A stretch of 64,000 nucleotides of DNA from Lachnospiraceae bacterium C6A11. Its GTDB lineage: Bacteria; Bacillota; Clostridia; Lachnospirales; Lachnospiraceae. The stretch is taken from positions 381,564 to 445,563 of the forward strand of contig KL370879.1 of the NCBI GenBank assembly GCA_000702245.1, in the 5' to 3' direction. Below are positions 61,811-64,000 of the stretch, piece by piece (within the stretch, counting starts at the first letter, position 1; each line of letters begins with the position of its first letter). The notes under the pieces are model-generated. The model searched no databases and had not been told where the DNA came from. It worked only from the letters and a program-made list of their open reading frames with translations. The position numbers were made by a program, and so were the translations under genes.

Positions 61811-64000
61811 TTATTTATTGAGTTTTCTCTTACGTGTTCCGAAGAATACGATTCCTGCGCATGAGATAAGCATCATGATCATGAATGGCGTAGTCTCTGT
61901 TGGATCATCAGTCTTAACAACCTTATCTGTTGTATCTGTATTTGTCTTAGTAACGATCTTAGCTTCGTGCTCTGCTGTAGCACCTGCTGTTACTGTACAA
62001 ATAGCAGCTTCACCGGTTGTTACTGAGTATCCCTCAGGAACCTTCTTAACTGTGATAGAGTAATCACCTACAGGGATATCCTTGATTGTGATCTGGCCCT
62101 TCTCATCAGTTGTGTAAGTCTTAACTGTGCTGTCCGGATATACAACCTCAACTGTTGCTCCAGGAACTTCTCTGCCTGTCTCAACCTCTGTTACTGTGAT
62201 GATGAGATTTCCAAGGTCGTCAGTTTCTGTTGTTGTTTCTTCTTCCTTAGGGATGATCTTAGCCTCGTGTCTTGCCTCGCCATTCTCAGGAACAACTACT
62301 TCTCCAACCTCACCTGTTGTTACTTCGTATCCTTCAGGAACTTCAACTATAGTAACCTTGTAGGTACCTGCAGGTACTTCGATAGGTGTATTGCCGTCCT
62401 TATCAACGATCTCGCCCTTATCATTTGTTGTGTAGGTCTCGTCGAATCCGTCCGGTCCTGTTATTCTTACAACTGCATTTGGAACATCGTCACCGGTCTT
62501 CTCTTCAACAACGTGAACTGAAAGCTTTCCGGTCACCTTGATAGGGTCATTCTCAAATGAGATGAGGCCTGTCTTAACATCGTATGTTCCCGGAAGATGA
62601 TCATCACTGATCTGTGTAAGGATCAGATTGTCATCCTTGTCGTATTCAACCTTGAATATGAAGAAGTTTGTCTGCTTCTCATATCCTTCAGGAGCAACTG
62701 TCTCCTTAATGGTGTATGTGCCTGCCGGAAGGACAAATGACTCAACATGCTTTGAACTTGATGTCCATGTCTTGCTGAAGTCGCCAACCTTGTTACCCTT
62801 ATCATCACTGCTGTAAAGCTCAAGCTGTGCACCGTCAATCTCCTGCTTTCCTGTAGCATCAATCTTGCTGATGCTTACAACAGGCTTGGTGTAGTAGTTA
62901 GTGAGCTCAAGCTGACCTGCTGTTGCAGCTGAAACTGTAGCGCTTGCTGTAGTCGTAGACTGCTCCTCGACAAATGTAAACGGAATAGTTGTTCCCTTGA
63001 TATACATTGTCTTGTTAATTTCTGTTACAGTATAGTCGCCGAAAGGTACCTCGTAGGTCTTTTCCCACTTAACTGTTCCATCAGTATGTGCAAGATCTGA
63101 TAATTTGATTTCAACCTTGTCATCTACAAGCTGTCCGGCTGCATTCAGATACTTATCACCACACTTAACAACGAATGAAATACTGTCGTTTGTGATTTCC
63201 TCTTCAGTTACCTCACCGCCAAATGTCTTGCTAAGAGTAAGCTTGTTGGTGGTTGGTCTGTCATCGGTGTAAACATTTGTGATAAGCAGAGCACCTCCTG
63301 TAGTATCAGTTACCTCTGCATTAGTCTTATCAGTCGTCGGATGAGTCAGTACAAATGGTGTCTGAGTACCATTGATATAAATATTCGGGTTGTACTCTGT
63401 TACTGTGTACTTACCAACCGGTGCATTTTCGAATGTCTTCGAATATGTAAACGTATTCGGAGTCTGAGTAAGATCTCCTAAGAGGATTTTAGCATCATCC
63501 TTGTTATCAACTAAAACACCATTGTTATTAAAATATTTCGTCTCTGTTCCATCAGTCCATGTAATAATGAAATACAGTTCATTACGGTCAATATCTTCCT
63601 GAGTAACATCACCACCAAACATCTTGGTGAATGTAAGGTTGTGAGGGGTTGGAGCCGGATTTTCGCTATAGGTATTTGTTACTGTGATATCCTGTGCTGC
63701 TGTTGTTGTAAGAGTTATGCTTGCAGGACTTACTGAGGATACTAATGTATATCCTGCTCTGTATGCTGTTCCTGTTGCTCCCTCTGCTGTTATTTCTGTT
63801 ATTGTCAGCTGTTTGTTAAGTGGCAGACCTATTACTGGCGTTCCGTTTGTTGTTATCTCGATCAGTACTGGATCGTTACTTTCAACTCCAGTTGCACTGT
63901 AGTACTTTGTTCCGTCACTTATTGTTACGTTAAATGTACCCGTATGTGCTGCTGTTGCACTTCCATTACCAAACGCCTTGGTTATTGTAAGACTTCCTGT
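61811..64000 (-). CDS. Cna-B/SpaA repeat surface protein, 5' end outside the window
   Basis: Partial: the frame stays open to the window edge, at least 729 residues visible. At least three N-terminal modules share a pattern of LTxxKxFGG-V (near 63990, 63640 and 63225 in genome order), followed by a SpaA-like Cna-B domain (SKIDATGKQEIDGAQLELY...PAGTYTIKETVAPEGYE) and two further Cna-B-like domains (VPNAVVRITGPDG..., VPGATVEVVYPDS...). The C-terminus has a membrane helix and RKRKLNK tail, preceded by VKTDDPTETTP, not a canonical LPXTG. It is probably a long adhesin or pilin-like stalk with isopeptide-stabilised domains. Anchoring by a variant sortase signal is possible. Confidence 0.87.
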   Translation of the reverse strand, partial: TGSLTITKAFGNGSATAAHTGTFNVTISDGTKYYSATGVESNDPVLIEITTNGTPVIGLPLNKQLTITEITAEGATGTAYRAGYTLVSSVSPASITLTTTAAQDITVTNTYSENPAPTPHNLTFTKMFGGDVTQEDIDRNELYFIITWTDGTETKYFNNNGVLVDNKDDAKILLGDLTQTPNTFTYSKTFENAPVGKYTVTEYNPNIYINGTQTPFVLTHPTTDKTNAEVTDTTGGALLITNVYTDDRPTTNKLTLSKTFGGEVTEEEITNDSISFVVKCGDKYLNAAGQLVDDKVEIKLSDLAHTDGTVKWEKTYEVPFGDYTVTEINKTMYIKGTTIPFTFVEEQSTTTASATVSAATAGQLELTNYYTKPVVSISKIDATGKQEIDGAQLELYSSDDKGNKVGDFSKTWTSSSKHVESFVLPAGTYTIKETVAPEGYEKQTNFFIFKVEYDKDDNLILTQISDDHLPGTYDVKTGLISFENDPIKVTGKLSVHVVEEKTGDDVPNAVVRITGPDGFDETYTTNDKGEIVDKDGNTPIEVPAGTYKVTIVEVPEGYEVTTGEVGEVVVPENGEARHEAKIIPKEEETTTETDDLGNLIITVTEVETGREVPGATVEVVYPDSTVKTYTTDEKGQITIKDIPVGDYSITVKKVPEGYSVTTGEAAICTVTAGATAEHEAKIVTKTNTDTTDKVVKTDDPTETTPFMIMMLISCAGIVFFGTRKRKLNK

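Overview
The window looks like chromosomal DNA of a Gram-positive anaerobe of the order Clostridiales, most likely a Lachnospiraceae (Butyrivibrio/Roseburia/Coprococcus-type) member. The grounds are strong AGGAGG-type ribosome binding sites, TTGACA-17-TATAAT promoters, a Phe T-box, the indolepyruvate:ferredoxin oxidoreductase pair, a bifunctional ArgJ, SpoIID- and SleB-type wall proteins and SpaA/Cna-B surface repeats. The species is not assigned. About 40 protein genes are supported, most on the minus strand, with several structured RNAs and intergenic repeats. There is no phage, insertion sequence, CRISPR array, rRNA or tRNA.

Layout. 0.2-4.4 kb: an acyl-CoA synthetase overlapping a FabF-like ketosynthase, convergent with an EctB-like diaminobutyrate aminotransferase. 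4.5-11.0 kb (minus): a NatA-like ATPase, an ABC-2 permease fused to a CPBP protease, a membrane-anchored GH25 lysozyme and a MurT-GatD fusion with a degenerate glutaminase half. 11.0-11.46 kb: an intergenic region with a predicted small RNA. 11.5-18.0 kb: a YdcF-like membrane protein, a second acyl-CoA ligase and a 991-residue protein with a HipA/PI-kinase-like catalytic core. 18.2-23.9 kb (minus): iorB/iorA, a pseudo-hydrolase/methyltransferase fusion, and a ComEA-like lipoprotein with an orphan OmpR-type response regulator. 24.0-30.8 kb: arginine biosynthesis (argC-corA-argJ-argB, and argG on the plus strand) with a short membrane protein resembling a kinase-less sensor. 30.9-40.7 kb (minus): a TetM-like GTPase fused to a Rae1/YacP-type nuclease, a SleB-like hydrolase preceded by a WalR-type box, DegV, a degenerate Amidase_3 lipoprotein, a membrane GDPD and queA. 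40.8-44.9 kb: pheST with a T-box. 44.9-54.5 kb: a five-gene ABC exporter operon (two adaptor lipoproteins, one FtsX-type permease, two ATPases) and an acidic membrane protein. 54.6-64.0 kb: a HAD hydrolase, gltX, a YihY protein, a SpoIID-like membrane protein, a 6S RNA candidate and the C-terminal part of a large Cna-B repeat surface protein.

Themes. Many genes concern the cell envelope: MurT/GatD, GH25, SleB, Amidase_3, SpoIID, YdcF, ABC exporters and the surface protein. Three enzyme-like domains lack the residues their families need for catalysis: the GatD-like half (Cys and His), the alpha/beta-hydrolase half (Ser and oxyanion HGG) and the Amidase_3 domain (both zinc His and the Glu). The other standouts are the GTPase-nuclease fusion, which would tether an A-site mRNase to a translational GTPase, the kinase-like 991-residue protein, a structured intergenic repeat whose outer stems covary between two copies, and a 6S RNA whose 3' end overlaps a reading frame that could be misannotated.
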